Below are positions 1-8,243 of a stretch of 64,000 nucleotides of DNA, piece by piece (position 1 is the first letter of the stretch; the number at the start of each line of letters is the position of its first letter). The DNA comes from an uncultured Porphyromonadaceae bacterium. Lineage in GTDB: Bacteria > Bacteroidota > Bacteroidia > Bacteroidales > Muribaculaceae. The DNA is taken from contig UQLL01000003.1 in NCBI GenBank assembly GCA_900541835.1, forward strand, positions 62,001 through 126,000, given 5' to 3'. Both the position numbers and the translations under genes were made by a program. A model generated the notes under the pieces. It was not told the DNA's origin, made no database searches, and saw only the letters and a list, made by a program, of their open reading frames with translations.

Positions 1-82
1 TCGGACATGGTGTTGAGCGTTTAGCTGAGGGCTGAGGGCCGAGAGATGGTGAAGCCACGGGTTGGCAAGTGTCTCTCAGCTC

Positions 83-889
83 TCAACTGTCTTTTTCTTT
101 TTCGAAGCGCTTGCCGTTCCAGCGGTAGGTGATGGCGGGGCGCAGGTATGGTTTTATGGTATCGAAGTCCTCGAGGGTCATGGCGGCCTGCACCGTCGGG
201 ATGGCGGTGATTGTGCCGGCGGCGGGGTCGAGGATGTAACGGACGGTGGGGAATGGAATGGCGGCGGCTATCTCTTTTGCCTTGACCTTGGCGCCCTTGG
301 GCACGTTCAGCAGGTCCTCGGAGCCGGGGACGCGGAAGACTTTGCCTACGGGCACGGGTTGCATGGCGTCGGTATAGAACAGGAGCTGGGAGTCGGCGGC
401 GGCATCCTGGGGGGTGATGGAGTAGTTCATGGCCACGATGCCCTTGCCTCCGTGGTAGACGCCCACCTGGACGTTGCTGACGCCGGTGAGGCGCACCTGC
501 ACCAGGTTGGTGCCGAGCGAGTCGAGCCATGAGTTGCCGCGCAGGGCATTGGCGAGGACCTTATGCTGTCCCTCCTTGGCGTAGTCGAGCATGTCGAGGC
601 GCACGGACTGTGGCAGCAGGGGCATGACGGAGTCGGGCAGGGCCGCGAAGGCCACGGCGGCGGGCAGGCCAGGGTAGAGGCTGCGCAGGGAGTCGAGCGA
701 TACGGCCGGAGTGGCGTCGTCGAAGGCCATGGCGCCGTCGAAATCGACGGCCGATACCTCTTCGGCCACGGTGTCTGCGGCGACTACGGTGTCGACCGGC
801 TCTGTCGGGACCTGTGCGCCAGCCGCCCCCGACACGATGGCCACCAGCAGCAACGCCACGAGGCTGAGAGCTATGGAGGGGAGTCTCAT
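83..889 (-). CDS. DUF3256 family exported protein
   Basis: This encodes 268 residues with a cleavable-looking signal peptide (hydrophobic core at residues 8-24, ending near GAAGA). The central stretch LPDSVMPLL...RLDMLDYAKEG followed by TNLVQVRLTGVSNVQV matches the DUF3256 family of Bacteroidales, exported proteins of unknown function; this assignment is from memory of the family pattern. The start codon overlaps the stop of the upstream helicase gene (ATGA), so the two are very likely translationally coupled in one operon. There is no lipobox cysteine, so a periplasmic location is more likely than a lipoprotein. Identity as a gene is sure; function is unknown. Confidence 0.85.
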   Translation of the reverse strand: MRLPSIALSLVALLLVAIVSGAAGAQVPTEPVDTVVAADTVAEEVSAVDFDGAMAFDDATPAVSLDSLRSLYPGLPAAVAFAALPDSVMPLLPQSVRLDMLDYAKEGQHKVLANALRGNSWLDSLGTNLVQVRLTGVSNVQVGVYHGGKGIVAMNYSITPQDAAADSQLLFYTDAMQPVPVGKVFRVPGSEDLLNVPKGAKVKAKEIAAAIPFPTVRYILDPAAGTITAIPTVQAAMTLEDFDTIKPYLRPAITYRWNGKRFEKEKDS

Positions 890-2763
890 TTCTTCTTCTT
901 GATGAAAATGTCGTAGTTGCCGTTGTATTTTGGCTCCTTGGCGGCTTTCTTCTCTTTCTTTTTCTTCTTCTTCTCGGGGGCTCCGAGCAGGACTTCGGCC
1001 TTTGGCTTGAATTCTTTCTTCTCTTTCTTCTTCTTTCCCTTGAGTGGCTTGGGTCCCATCTTGCCCTGTCCGCCCTTGGCCGTGCGCGGGCCGTAGTCCT
1101 TGTCGGCCTGTGCCTGCTCGGCGTACAGGCGGTGTCCGAAGAAGTCGGCGCCCTTGAGTGCGCCGATGACGCGGCGGGCGTCGGCCTGGCGCACGTCGAA
1201 GAGGGTGTAATCGGGCAGCAGGTCTATGCGGCCGATGTCGGGCTTGGAGCCTTCGACGTTGGAGTTGACAATCTCCATGAGGTTGCCGGGGTAGAAGCCC
1301 TGGCGCTTGCCGACATTGACGTAGATGCGCTCCATGCCGCGCTCGGCGGAGCGGTCGTCGCGATCGCGCTTGGCTTTCTTGTCTCCTTTTTCGCCCTTAT
1401 CGTTGGCGTTGAGGTCGATGTCGGGCATATTCTGGTAGTAGGCAAGCAGGCGGTTGAACTCCCGCGAGAGAAGGCGTTTGAGCAGGTCCTCGCCGCTGAG
1501 CCATTCGAGCTTTTTGCTGACGCCGGGCAGGTACTTGGCGATCTCGGACTCGTTGACTTCGACGCGCTCCAGGCGGTCGGCCAGGTTGTAGAGCTGCTTC
1601 TCGATGATGTGTTCGGGTGTGGGCACCTTGCGGTACTCGAACTCCTTGCCGATCTTCTTCTCGATCTCGCGGAGGCGGCCCTTCTCGCGGGAGTGTATGA
1701 TGGCGACGCTGACGCCCGTCTTGCCGGCGCGTCCGGTGCGCCCCGAGCGGTGGGTGTAGACGGCGGTGTCCTCGGGCAGGCCGTAGTTGATGACGTGCGT
1801 GAGGTCGTCGACGTCCAGGCCGCGTGCGGCGACGTCGGTGGCCACCAGCAGCTGGGTGACGTGGTCGCGGAACTTGCGCATGGCCATGTCGCGCTGGGCC
1901 TGGCTGAGGTCTCCGTGCAGACAGTCGGCGTTGTAGCCGTCGGCGATGAGCTTGTCGGCCACCTCCTGCGTCTCCTTGCGGGTGCGGCAGAAGATGATGC
2001 CGTATATGTCCGGGTTGTTGTCGGCCACGCGCTTGAGGGCCAGGTACTTGTCGTGCGCCTTGACCATATAATAGATGTGTCGCACGTTCTTGGCGCCCTC
2101 GTTGCGCTGTCCGGCCACGAACTCCACTGGGTCGTGCATGAAGTTTTTGGCGATTTCGGCGATTTCCTTGGGCATGGTGGCCGAGAACATGAGCATCTTG
2201 CGCTCCACTGGCACGTGCGTCAGGATTTCCTTGATGTCGTCGAGGAAGCCCATGTTGAGCATCTCGTCGGCCTCGTCGAGAATCACGGTATGGACGTCGT
2301 GGAGGTCTACGACCTTGCGGTTGATGAGGTCGATGAGACGGCCGGGGGTGGCGACGATGACCTGCACTCCGCGGCGGAGGGCCTTGATCTGGCTCTCGAT
2401 GCTGGAGCCGCCGTAGACGGGGAGTATGCGGAGGCCCTCGATGTACTTTGCGAAGTCGGCCAGGTCGCCGGCTATCTGGAGGCAGAGCTCGCGGGTGGGG
2501 GCGATGATGAGTGCCTGCGGCACTTCGCGGTCCACGTCGATGCGCTGAAGCACCGGCAGACCGAAGGCGGCCGTCTTGCCTGTGCCCGTCTGTGCCAGGC
2601 CCACCACATCGCCCTCCTTGTTGAGCAGATGCGGTATCACCATCTCCTGGATGGGCATGGGCAGCTCGAAGCCCATCTCCTGTATCGCTTGCAGCAGCTT
2701 AGGCTCCACGCCCAGCTCGGCGAATGTCTTCATTTCGTTATTGTCGTTATCTTTCATAGTCAT
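886..2763 (-). CDS. DEAD-box RNA helicase with DbpA-type RNA-binding domain
   Basis: ATP-dependent RNA helicase of the DeaD/CsdA type, expected to act in ribosome assembly or mRNA remodelling in the cytoplasm. Counting from the start chosen here (625 residues), motif I AQTGTGKT is at about 57-64, PTREL at 89-93, DEAD at 163-166, SAT at 194-196, followed by the HRSGRTGRAG motif. A DbpA-like RNA-binding fold (IYVNVGKRQGF) lies at roughly 475-550, then a lysine-rich tail of about 60 residues. The open frame extends to 2808, but the extra N-terminus (MCPESCCGVYIMCIA) looks non-coding, so I place the start at MTMKDNDNNEMKTF; 2757 is equally possible. It heads an operon with the DUF3256 gene. Confidence 0.93.
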   Translation of the reverse strand: MTMKDNDNNEMKTFAELGVEPKLLQAIQEMGFELPMPIQEMVIPHLLNKEGDVVGLAQTGTGKTAAFGLPVLQRIDVDREVPQALIIAPTRELCLQIAGDLADFAKYIEGLRILPVYGGSSIESQIKALRRGVQVIVATPGRLIDLINRKVVDLHDVHTVILDEADEMLNMGFLDDIKEILTHVPVERKMLMFSATMPKEIAEIAKNFMHDPVEFVAGQRNEGAKNVRHIYYMVKAHDKYLALKRVADNNPDIYGIIFCRTRKETQEVADKLIADGYNADCLHGDLSQAQRDMAMRKFRDHVTQLLVATDVAARGLDVDDLTHVINYGLPEDTAVYTHRSGRTGRAGKTGVSVAIIHSREKGRLREIEKKIGKEFEYRKVPTPEHIIEKQLYNLADRLERVEVNESEIAKYLPGVSKKLEWLSGEDLLKRLLSREFNRLLAYYQNMPDIDLNANDKGEKGDKKAKRDRDDRSAERGMERIYVNVGKRQGFYPGNLMEIVNSNVEGSKPDIGRIDLLPDYTLFDVRQADARRVIGALKGADFFGHRLYAEQAQADKDYGPRTAKGGQGKMGPKPLKGKKKKEKKEFKPKAEVLLGAPEKKKKKKEKKAAKEPKYNGNYDIFIKKKK

Positions 2764-2824
2764 TGCAATGCACATTATATATACACCACAACAACTTTCG
2801 GGGCACATCGTCCCAAATATTTTG

Positions 2825-2832
2825 CAAAATTA
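2825..2832 (-). promoter_or_regulatory. -7 promoter box of the helicase gene
   Basis: On the minus strand this reads TAATTTTG, a match to the Bacteroidota -7 consensus TAnnTTTG. It lies about 60 bases upstream of the chosen helicase start. No clean -33 TTTG is visible at the usual spacing, so the promoter is plausible but incomplete. Confidence 0.5.
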
Positions 2833-2841
2833 GTGAAAAAA

Positions 2842-2906
2842 GTTGAGAGTTGAGGTGTTTATGGCTGAGAGAGCACGTCTTCGATGTGTAACTCTCAACT
2901 CTCAAC
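2842..2906. repeat. Small palindromic repeat (GTTGAGAGTTGAG arms)
   Basis: GTTGAGAGTTGAG at 2842-2854 is repeated as its reverse complement at 2894-2906 (13 of 13 bases), giving a potential hairpin with a 39-base loop in the gap between divergent genes. Related CTCTCAGCTCTCAACT text occurs near position 75-92, so this is probably a dispersed short intergenic repeat. No coding function seen. Confidence 0.6.
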
Positions 2907-2945
2907 CAACGAAAGTATAAAAAAAGTGAATAGGACCGAAGCGGA

Positions 2946-2978
2946 TTGCGATGGTGTCGGAAAAAAGTGCTACCTTTG
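2946..2978 (+). promoter_or_regulatory. Promoter for structured leader and WecA-like gene
   Basis: TACCTTTG at 2971-2978 matches TAnnTTTG exactly, with TTG at 2946-2948 in the -33 position (22 bases apart, slightly long). Transcription would begin near 2985, about 260 bases before the 3247 start codon, so the transcript carries a long leader. Confidence 0.6.
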
Positions 2979-2984
2979 CGAAAT

Positions 2985-3097
2985 AATAGAATTAGGGAAC
3001 GGGCATTTTATTCGCAAGGTGAGTTCTTTGTCCACGCCATCCTGCCACTGTGGCCTCGGGGATCCCCGTTTTTACTACAGGAAGCGAATAAAAAGCC
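2985..3097 (+). ncRNA. Candidate structured leader RNA or small RNA
   Basis: Just after a good promoter box, TTTTATTCGC (3006-3015) pairs perfectly with GCGAATAAAA (3084-3093); after one mismatch GGC (3002-3004) also pairs with GCC (3095-3097), making a closing stem of 13 pairs. Inside it CCTG (3041-3044) can pair with CAGG (3078-3081), and a CGGG/CCCG hairpin with GATC loop (3057-3068) is followed by five T. The arrangement of a long closing stem, a large bulge and a terminal hairpin suggests a folded RNA: either the regulatory leader of the gene at 3247 or an independent small RNA. I cannot assign it to a known family. The rest of the gap (3098-3246) shows no further convincing feature. Confidence 0.4.
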
Positions 3098-3246
3098 ATA
3101 AAGTAAAGAAGAAAGCAAGCGCAGACATGAGGAAATTCCACACCTCTTCCCGTCGCCCGCTGACGGTCGCCTACACGCGCCCGACATGCGGAGTGCATAT
3201 CTCCGGCACGGCCGGGGCGGGTAAGCTGTGCCTTTAAAGCTGAATT

Positions 3247-4401
3247 ATGGAAAGGTTCTTTTACGAATACTGGATGTCAAACTCTGCGGCGATCTTCCTG
3301 GTCTGCCTGCTGGCGACAGGCTTGCTGATACCTCGCATACTCCACGTGGCCTTCAGCAAGAACCTCTTCGACGAAGTCGGCGGCCGCAAGATCCATAAGG
3401 GGCACGTGCCACGCCTGGGAGGTATGGCTTTCGTGCCCGTCATCATCTTCTCGGTGATGCTCAGTATAGCCGTCAACCTCTCGCTCGGCTACGAAGCCCT
3501 TCCCAACGTCTTCCTGCGCGATCCGCAGCCGCTGCTCTACAGCGGTTGCGCCCTGCTCATGCTATACATAGTGGGCCTGGGCGACGACCTGGTGGGCGTC
3601 CGCTACCGCACCAAGTTCGTCGTGCAAGTCTTCTGCGCGGTGATGCTGCTGGCCGGCGGACTGGGTGTCGACAACTTCGGTGGCCTCTTCGGCCTTTATG
3701 CCCTGCCTTGCGGGGTCACCTGGCTCATGACCATCATGACCGTGGTGCTGATAATCAACGCCGTCAACCTAATCGACGGCATCGACGGTCTCGCCTCCGG
3801 CCTGTCGGCGATAGCCCTTGGATTCTTCGCCGCCATCTTCTACATACACGGTGTCTACGACTGCGCCATGATAGCCCTGGCCACCATGGGAGTGGTGCTC
3901 TCGTTCTTTTATTATAATGTGTTCGGCGACGCCGCCAAGTACAAGAAGATCTTCATGGGCGATACCGGCAGCCTCACGCTCGGGTTCATCCTGACGTGCC
4001 TGGCCTTCCGCGCCCTGCACCTGCCGGTCACGGTCGGCCCCTTCCCCAACATCAACCGGTTCGTGCTGGCCTTCGCGCCGCTGCTGGTGCCATGCTTCGA
4101 CGTGGTGCGCGTGTTCATCGTGCGGCTGAGCCTGCGCCACAACCCCTTCATGCCCGACCGACGTCACCTGCATCACGCCATGATGGCCGCAGGTCTGCCA
4201 CACCGCCAGACCATGATGCTGATACTGCTCATATCGGTGTTCTTCATTGTGGTCGACTGCATGCTGGCCGAGTACATCAACATCACCTACGTGCTGGTGG
4301 TCGACATAGCCCTGTACGTGGGCATGATGCTGCTGCTGCGCCGCATACGCCTGTCGCGCACAGAGAAGGACCGCCTGGCCTCCACAGAGGAAACTTCATA
4401 A
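3247..4401 (+). CDS. WecA/MraY-family undecaprenyl-phosphate sugar-1-phosphate transferase
   Basis: 384-residue multi-pass membrane enzyme that would transfer a HexNAc-1-phosphate from a UDP-sugar to undecaprenyl phosphate, starting synthesis of a cell-surface glycan. Family signatures are all present: GLGDD at 110-114, NLIDGIDGL at 174-182, MGDTGS at 237-242 and the C-terminal HLHH at 307-310. About ten hydrophobic segments are spread over the length. It is closer to WecA/TagO/WbpL than to MraY, because mur/fts neighbours are absent and the HLHH region is of WecA form. It is alone on the plus strand, with its own promoter and a strong terminator at 4429-4460. Exact sugar specificity cannot be read from sequence. 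Confidence 0.9.
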   Translation: MERFFYEYWMSNSAAIFLVCLLATGLLIPRILHVAFSKNLFDEVGGRKIHKGHVPRLGGMAFVPVIIFSVMLSIAVNLSLGYEALPNVFLRDPQPLLYSGCALLMLYIVGLGDDLVGVRYRTKFVVQVFCAVMLLAGGLGVDNFGGLFGLYALPCGVTWLMTIMTVVLIINAVNLIDGIDGLASGLSAIALGFFAAIFYIHGVYDCAMIALATMGVVLSFFYYNVFGDAAKYKKIFMGDTGSLTLGFILTCLAFRALHLPVTVGPFPNINRFVLAFAPLLVPCFDVVRVFIVRLSLRHNPFMPDRRHLHHAMMAAGLPHRQTMMLILLISVFFIVVDCMLAEYINITYVLVVDIALYVGMMLLLRRIRLSRTEKDRLASTEETS

Positions 4402-4428
4402 CAATTACTTCGATAAACCTGATTGACG

Positions 4429-4460
4429 GGGGCTGCGCATGCTTTGCGCGGCCCCTTTTT
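4429..4460 (+). terminator. Intrinsic terminator after the WecA-like gene
   Basis: An 11-bp stem (4429-4439 with 4445-4455, one G-U pair) with loop TGCTT is followed by TTTTT. It sits 27 bases after the stop codon. Confidence 0.9.
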
Positions 4461-4628
4461 GATTGCCGGTTGTCCGCAGATTCGCATAGTGGCGCAAATG
4501 CGGATGGACATATTTTTTATTCCTGCCTCTCACAGGACTGGCAGGGCAGGGAACCATGCAAAAAAGCGCCGGAGCGGGAGCTGGGTGCTCGTCGGTCCGG
4601 CGCGGTAAAGGGTATGGGCGGAGGCGGA

Positions 4629-6542
4629 TTAGCGCTTCTTCTTGCCCTTCTTTGATTTCTTGGAGGGGGTGGCGTCGGCGCCCTTCTTGCCTTTCTTTGA
4701 TTTCTTGGCGGAGGCCGGTTCGGCCTTGGCGCCCTTGGCGTTTTTGGGCATCTTCAGCTTCTGACCCGGCTGGATCACGGGATTGTCGCCGGAGAGGTTG
4801 TTGGCCTTCTTGAGGGCCTCCACGGTGGTGCCTTCGCGCTTGGCGATGCGCTCCAGGGAATCGCCGTTGCGGACGTTCACGCTGGTGGGTTTGGGCGGCG
4901 TCTTCCTGGCGCGCTCCTTGTTCTTCTTGCCCTTCTTGCCGGTGCGCTGGGCGGTCTGCTCCTCGGCGGTCTTCTTGCCCTTGGCGCGACGGGCCGTGGG
5001 GGCGGGCTCTGCATGGGCGGTCTGTTGCGATGCCTTAGCTGCCTTAGGTGCGGGGGTCTGCCGGGCTACGGGCTGTGCGGCCTCGGGCTGGGCATGACGG
5101 CTGCGGCCCTGGGCCACGCCCTCCTGCGGCTGACTGGCCGCCGGCTTGGTGTTCTGGGCCACTACGGGCTGGCCGCCGGTGATGATGCGCAGCTGCTGTC
5201 CGGTGCGGATGCTGTTGCGGCGCAAGGAGTTCCATTCCTTGATTTGCTCCGGCTGCACGTTGTAGCGGGCGGCTATGCTGGCGATGCTCTCCTGCGGCTG
5301 CACCTTGTGGATGATGGTCCTGGAGCCCTGGGGGGCGGAGGCAGGCGTGGCCGACTGCACCTGCGCCAGGTCCTGCTCGAAGGCGGTCTCCTCGGCCGTC
5401 GGCGGCACTATGGCGTCGTCGGTGGACTGGGCACCTGTGGTGGCCGTCTCCATGCGCTTGTACTGGTCCGCGTTGTAGGCCAGGATGTCTCCCTCGCTGA
5501 GGATGTAGGCGTGGATCTGCTGCGAGGGGAGGATGAGGAAGTAGGGGGCGTCGGGACGGCCCGGTATGATGTCCTTGCGGAACTGCGGGTTGAGCACTCG
5601 CAGCTCCTCGACGGGGATGTTGAGCACGTGCGAGATCTGGTCGAAATGCACTCGCTGCGTCACGCCCACGGTGTCGGTTACGAGCGGCTTGGTGGCAAGC
5701 ACCGGCGAGATGTTGTGGTCGCGGTAGTAGTTCATGACGTACGTGGCGGCGATGAAGGCGGGCACGTAGCCGCGTGTCTCGGCGGGCAGGTAGTTGTATA
5801 TTGTCCAGAAGTTATGGCTCCTGGGGTCTCCGCCGGCGCGGCGGATGGCCTTGTTGACGGTGCCGGGGCCGCAGTTGTAGGCGGCGATGACGAGGCTCCA
5901 GTCGCCGTAGGTGGCGTAGAGGTCCTTGAGGAATCGGGCGGCGGTGGAGGATGAGAGGTAGGGGTCGCGGCGCTCGTCCACGAGGGAGTTGACCTCCAGG
6001 CCGAGGCCCTTGGCGGCGGAGAGGATGAACTGCCACAGGCCGGCGGCTCCGGAGCGCGATACGGCGTTGGGGTCGAGGGCGCTCTCGATGATGGGCAGGT
6101 ACTTGAGCTCCAGCGGCAGGCCCTCCTGCTCGAGCGCCTGCTCGAAGATGGGCATATAGTAGTTGCTCAGGCCGAGCATGGCGGCCACCTGGGCGCGGCC
6201 CCCCTTGGTGTAGCGCTCTATGTACTTGCGCACGATGGGGTTGTAGGGAAGCTCGACTACGGCCGGGATGGCCTGAAGGCGCTTGATGAGCACTTCGTCG
6301 CTCACGGGCACGTCCGGCAGCTTGGAGTAGCGGTCGTCGGTGGCCGTGTAGTTCTTCATGTACCAGCCTTCGAGGAGTTTCTGGGTGTTGGTCTCGAATG
6401 ATTCGGGGAAGATGATGGACTCGTCGCTGATGGTGCGGGAGATGTCCACGACCGTCTTCTGCCTGGGGGCAGCCGGGGCGATGCCGGGCAGCAGCAGGGC
6501 GGCAGCGGCAATCGTGAGCAGGCGTCTATGGAGGCGTTTCAT
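4629..6542 (-). CDS. mltD: Membrane-bound lytic transglycosylase, MltD type, with LysM domains
   Basis: 637-residue exported murein hydrolase that would cleave the MurNAc-GlcNAc bond of peptidoglycan in the periplasm. Signal peptide at 1-25; an SLT domain at about 130-260 with catalytic Glu153 in IIESALDP, the GAAGLWQF motif at 165-172 and AYNCGPGTVNKA near 221-232. A LysM domain lies around 407-455 (VQPQESIASIAARYNVQPEQ) and a second near 550-600 (NGDSLERIAKREGTTVEAL). A low-complexity Ala/Gln/Lys linker separates them and the protein ends in a Lys-rich tail. It is the last gene of the parA-parB-DUF5683 operon, 28 bases after DUF5683, a gene order common in Bacteroidota that links chromosome segregation to wall remodelling. 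Confidence 0.93.
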   Translation of the reverse strand: MKRLHRRLLTIAAAALLLPGIAPAAPRQKTVVDISRTISDESIIFPESFETNTQKLLEGWYMKNYTATDDRYSKLPDVPVSDEVLIKRLQAIPAVVELPYNPIVRKYIERYTKGGRAQVAAMLGLSNYYMPIFEQALEQEGLPLELKYLPIIESALDPNAVSRSGAAGLWQFILSAAKGLGLEVNSLVDERRDPYLSSSTAARFLKDLYATYGDWSLVIAAYNCGPGTVNKAIRRAGGDPRSHNFWTIYNYLPAETRGYVPAFIAATYVMNYYRDHNISPVLATKPLVTDTVGVTQRVHFDQISHVLNIPVEELRVLNPQFRKDIIPGRPDAPYFLILPSQQIHAYILSEGDILAYNADQYKRMETATTGAQSTDDAIVPPTAEETAFEQDLAQVQSATPASAPQGSRTIIHKVQPQESIASIAARYNVQPEQIKEWNSLRRNSIRTGQQLRIITGGQPVVAQNTKPAASQPQEGVAQGRSRHAQPEAAQPVARQTPAPKAAKASQQTAHAEPAPTARRAKGKKTAEEQTAQRTGKKGKKNKERARKTPPKPTSVNVRNGDSLERIAKREGTTVEALKKANNLSGDNPVIQPGQKLKMPKNAKGAKAEPASAKKSKKGKKGADATPSKKSKKGKKKR

Positions 6543-6570
6543 GCGGTTCGGTTTTTTGAGGTGAGTCGGT

Positions 6571-7356
6571 TCAGAAGTTTATGGCCCAGTTGAGGCCGAT
6601 TGCGGGTTTCCCTGCCGAGGGCTCGACGTAGATGGCAGGCTGGACGTCCAGCGACAGGTCCGGGGAGAGGTCGAAGTGGGCCATGGAGGCGTCGACGTAG
6701 GAGTCGACCATGCAGAGCAGGTAGAGGCCCACGATGCAGATTATGCACAGGTCGCGGTTGCGGCGGTAGTAGTCCTTGCGGCTCTTGAGCGTCTGCTGCA
6801 GCCACGACTTGTCGAGGTCTCCCTCCGAGGTGGTCGGCGGGAAGAAGTTCATGTACGAGTTCGTGTTGGGGTCGTTGTCGAGCAGGTCGCGGTATCCCTG
6901 GGAGTAGTCCTGGTACTGGTTGTTGTTCCAGTTGGTGGCGTATCCGAGGCCCATGAAGCCGCCGATGATGATCGGCAGCTTCCAGTATCGGCGGTTGTAG
7001 ACCTGTCCCAGGCCGGGAAAGAGAGCCGAGAGCCAGGTGGCACGCGAGGGACTGGGGTTGAAGATGCGCTCGCCGTCCATGCCGTAGGGGGAGTCCTTGG
7101 CCACGACCACGTTGAGGATGGAGTCGCCTTCGGTGGTGACGAGCGTGTCGACCGGTTCCAGGCCCTCGCCCGGGCTCATGCTGACGGGCACGAGCAAGCG
7201 GGCGTCGATTATGGTGTCGGTATGCTCTTCGGGAGTCTGTGCGGCGGCGCTGGCGGGCAGCCGGCCCCAGGGGGCGGTCAGCAGCACGCACAGCAGTGCG
7301 CATAGCAGCCGCGTGGGCAGGTCGACGGGGTTGTTATGCCTTGTGTGGCTGGTCAT
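6571..7356 (-). CDS. DUF5683 domain protein
   Basis: 261 residues. The start MTSHTRHNN overlaps the parB stop (ATGA at 7353-7356), so I reject the 68-residue Arg/Pro-rich extension upstream, which is antisense-like reading of parB. There is a hydrophobic segment/signal at about 14-40 (LLCALLCVLLTAPWG), a membrane stretch around 108-125 with SALFPGLGQVYNRRYWK, and another at about 205-220 (CIICIVGLYLLCMVD). The PGLGQ-YN-R-WK pattern is typical of DUF5683, small membrane proteins of unknown function regularly found between parB and a lytic transglycosylase in this phylum. A role in the envelope side of segregation is only inferred from that conserved neighbourhood. Confidence 0.85.
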   Translation of the reverse strand: MTSHTRHNNPVDLPTRLLCALLCVLLTAPWGRLPASAAAQTPEEHTDTIIDARLLVPVSMSPGEGLEPVDTLVTTEGDSILNVVVAKDSPYGMDGERIFNPSPSRATWLSALFPGLGQVYNRRYWKLPIIIGGFMGLGYATNWNNNQYQDYSQGYRDLLDNDPNTNSYMNFFPPTTSEGDLDKSWLQQTLKSRKDYYRRNRDLCIICIVGLYLLCMVDSYVDASMAHFDLSPDLSLDVQPAIYVEPSAGKPAIGLNWAINF

Positions 7357-8243
7357 CGGCGGAGTTTGTCGAACAGGGCCACGAGCTGCTGGAGCTCGTC
7401 GTCGTTGTCGAAGCGGAGTGTTATGGAGCCTCGGCCGTCGTCGCGGCGGGCGAATTTGACGTTCACGGGGAAGACTGCCGAGAGTTCGCGGCGGAAGGCG
7501 TCGTAGTCGGCCTGGGGCCTGGCTGCCGCCTTGGGTCTCTCGGCGCTCGGCCCTCCGCACTCGGCTTTCTGCTCGCGGCTGCGGCGGGCCATCTCCTCGA
7601 CCTGGCGCACCGAGGCGCCCTCGCGCAGTATCATGTTGTATAGGCGGAGTTGCACCTTGGGGTCGTCTACGCCGAGCAGGGCGCGGGCGTGGCCCATGTC
7701 TATGCGGCGGTCGCGCAGGCCGAGCTGTATCTCGGCCGGCAGGCGCAGCAGGCGCAGGTGGTTGGCGATGGTGGCTCGCTTCTTGCCCAGGCGTTCGGCC
7801 AGGCGCTCCTGCGTCAGCGAGTAGGTGTCGATGAGCTTGCGCAGCGCCAGGGCCACCTCGATGGCGTTGAGGTCCTCGCGCTGTATGTTTTCTATCAGGG
7901 CCATCTCGGTGAGCTCGGCGTCGGAGGCCGTGCGCACGTATGCAGGCACCGTCTGCAGGCCGGCCATGCGGGCGGCGCGCCAGCGCCGTTCGCCCGCTAT
8001 GATCTGGTATGTGCCGTCGGGCAGCAGGCGCAGCGACAGCGGCTGGATGATGCCCAGCTCGCCGATCGAGGCCGACAGCTCCTCCAGGGCCTCCTGGTCG
8101 AAGATGGTGCGCGGCTGGTCCGGGTTGGGCTGTATGTCGGCCACCCGGATCTCGTTGATGGCCGTGGAGCCCTCCGTCTGTATCTCGCGGGCGGGGAACA
8201 TCGAGTCGAGGCCGCGTCCCAGGGCGCTTCTTTTCTGTGTCAT
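7353..8243 (-). CDS. parB: ParB/Spo0J chromosome partition protein
   Basis: 296-residue centromere-binding CTPase. MTQKRSALGRGLDSMFP is the typical ParB opening; the ParB/Srx nuclease-fold CTP-binding region spans about 31-120 with GERRWRA at 84-90 and ENIQREDLN at 118-126; the helix-turn-helix for parS lies at about 142-166 (LTQERLAERLGKKRATIANH); the C-terminal dimerisation domain ends near 296. Overlapping ATGA junctions join it to parA upstream and DUF5683 downstream. I found no convincing parS palindrome in the window. Confidence 0.96.
   Translation of the reverse strand: MTQKRSALGRGLDSMFPAREIQTEGSTAINEIRVADIQPNPDQPRTIFDQEALEELSASIGELGIIQPLSLRLLPDGTYQIIAGERRWRAARMAGLQTVPAYVRTASDAELTEMALIENIQREDLNAIEVALALRKLIDTYSLTQERLAERLGKKRATIANHLRLLRLPAEIQLGLRDRRIDMGHARALLGVDDPKVQLRLYNMILREGASVRQVEEMARRSREQKAECGGPSAERPKAAARPQADYDAFRRELSAVFPVNVKFARRDDGRGSITLRFDNDDELQQLVALFDKLRR

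Noticed and set aside
1132..2853. 573-codon plus-strand open frame opposite the helicase gene
   Set aside because: It is the antisense reading of the helicase coding sequence, with no domain; long antisense frames are common in GC-rich genes.
2985..3097. 6S RNA or SRP RNA identity for the structured leader
   Set aside because: The closing stem and terminal hairpin are suggestive, but the bulge is one-sided and no conserved motif of either RNA is visible.
2884..3237. 117-codon plus-strand frame in the WecA leader
   Set aside because: It starts upstream of the promoter box, has no domain and overlaps the predicted RNA stem; not supported as a gene.
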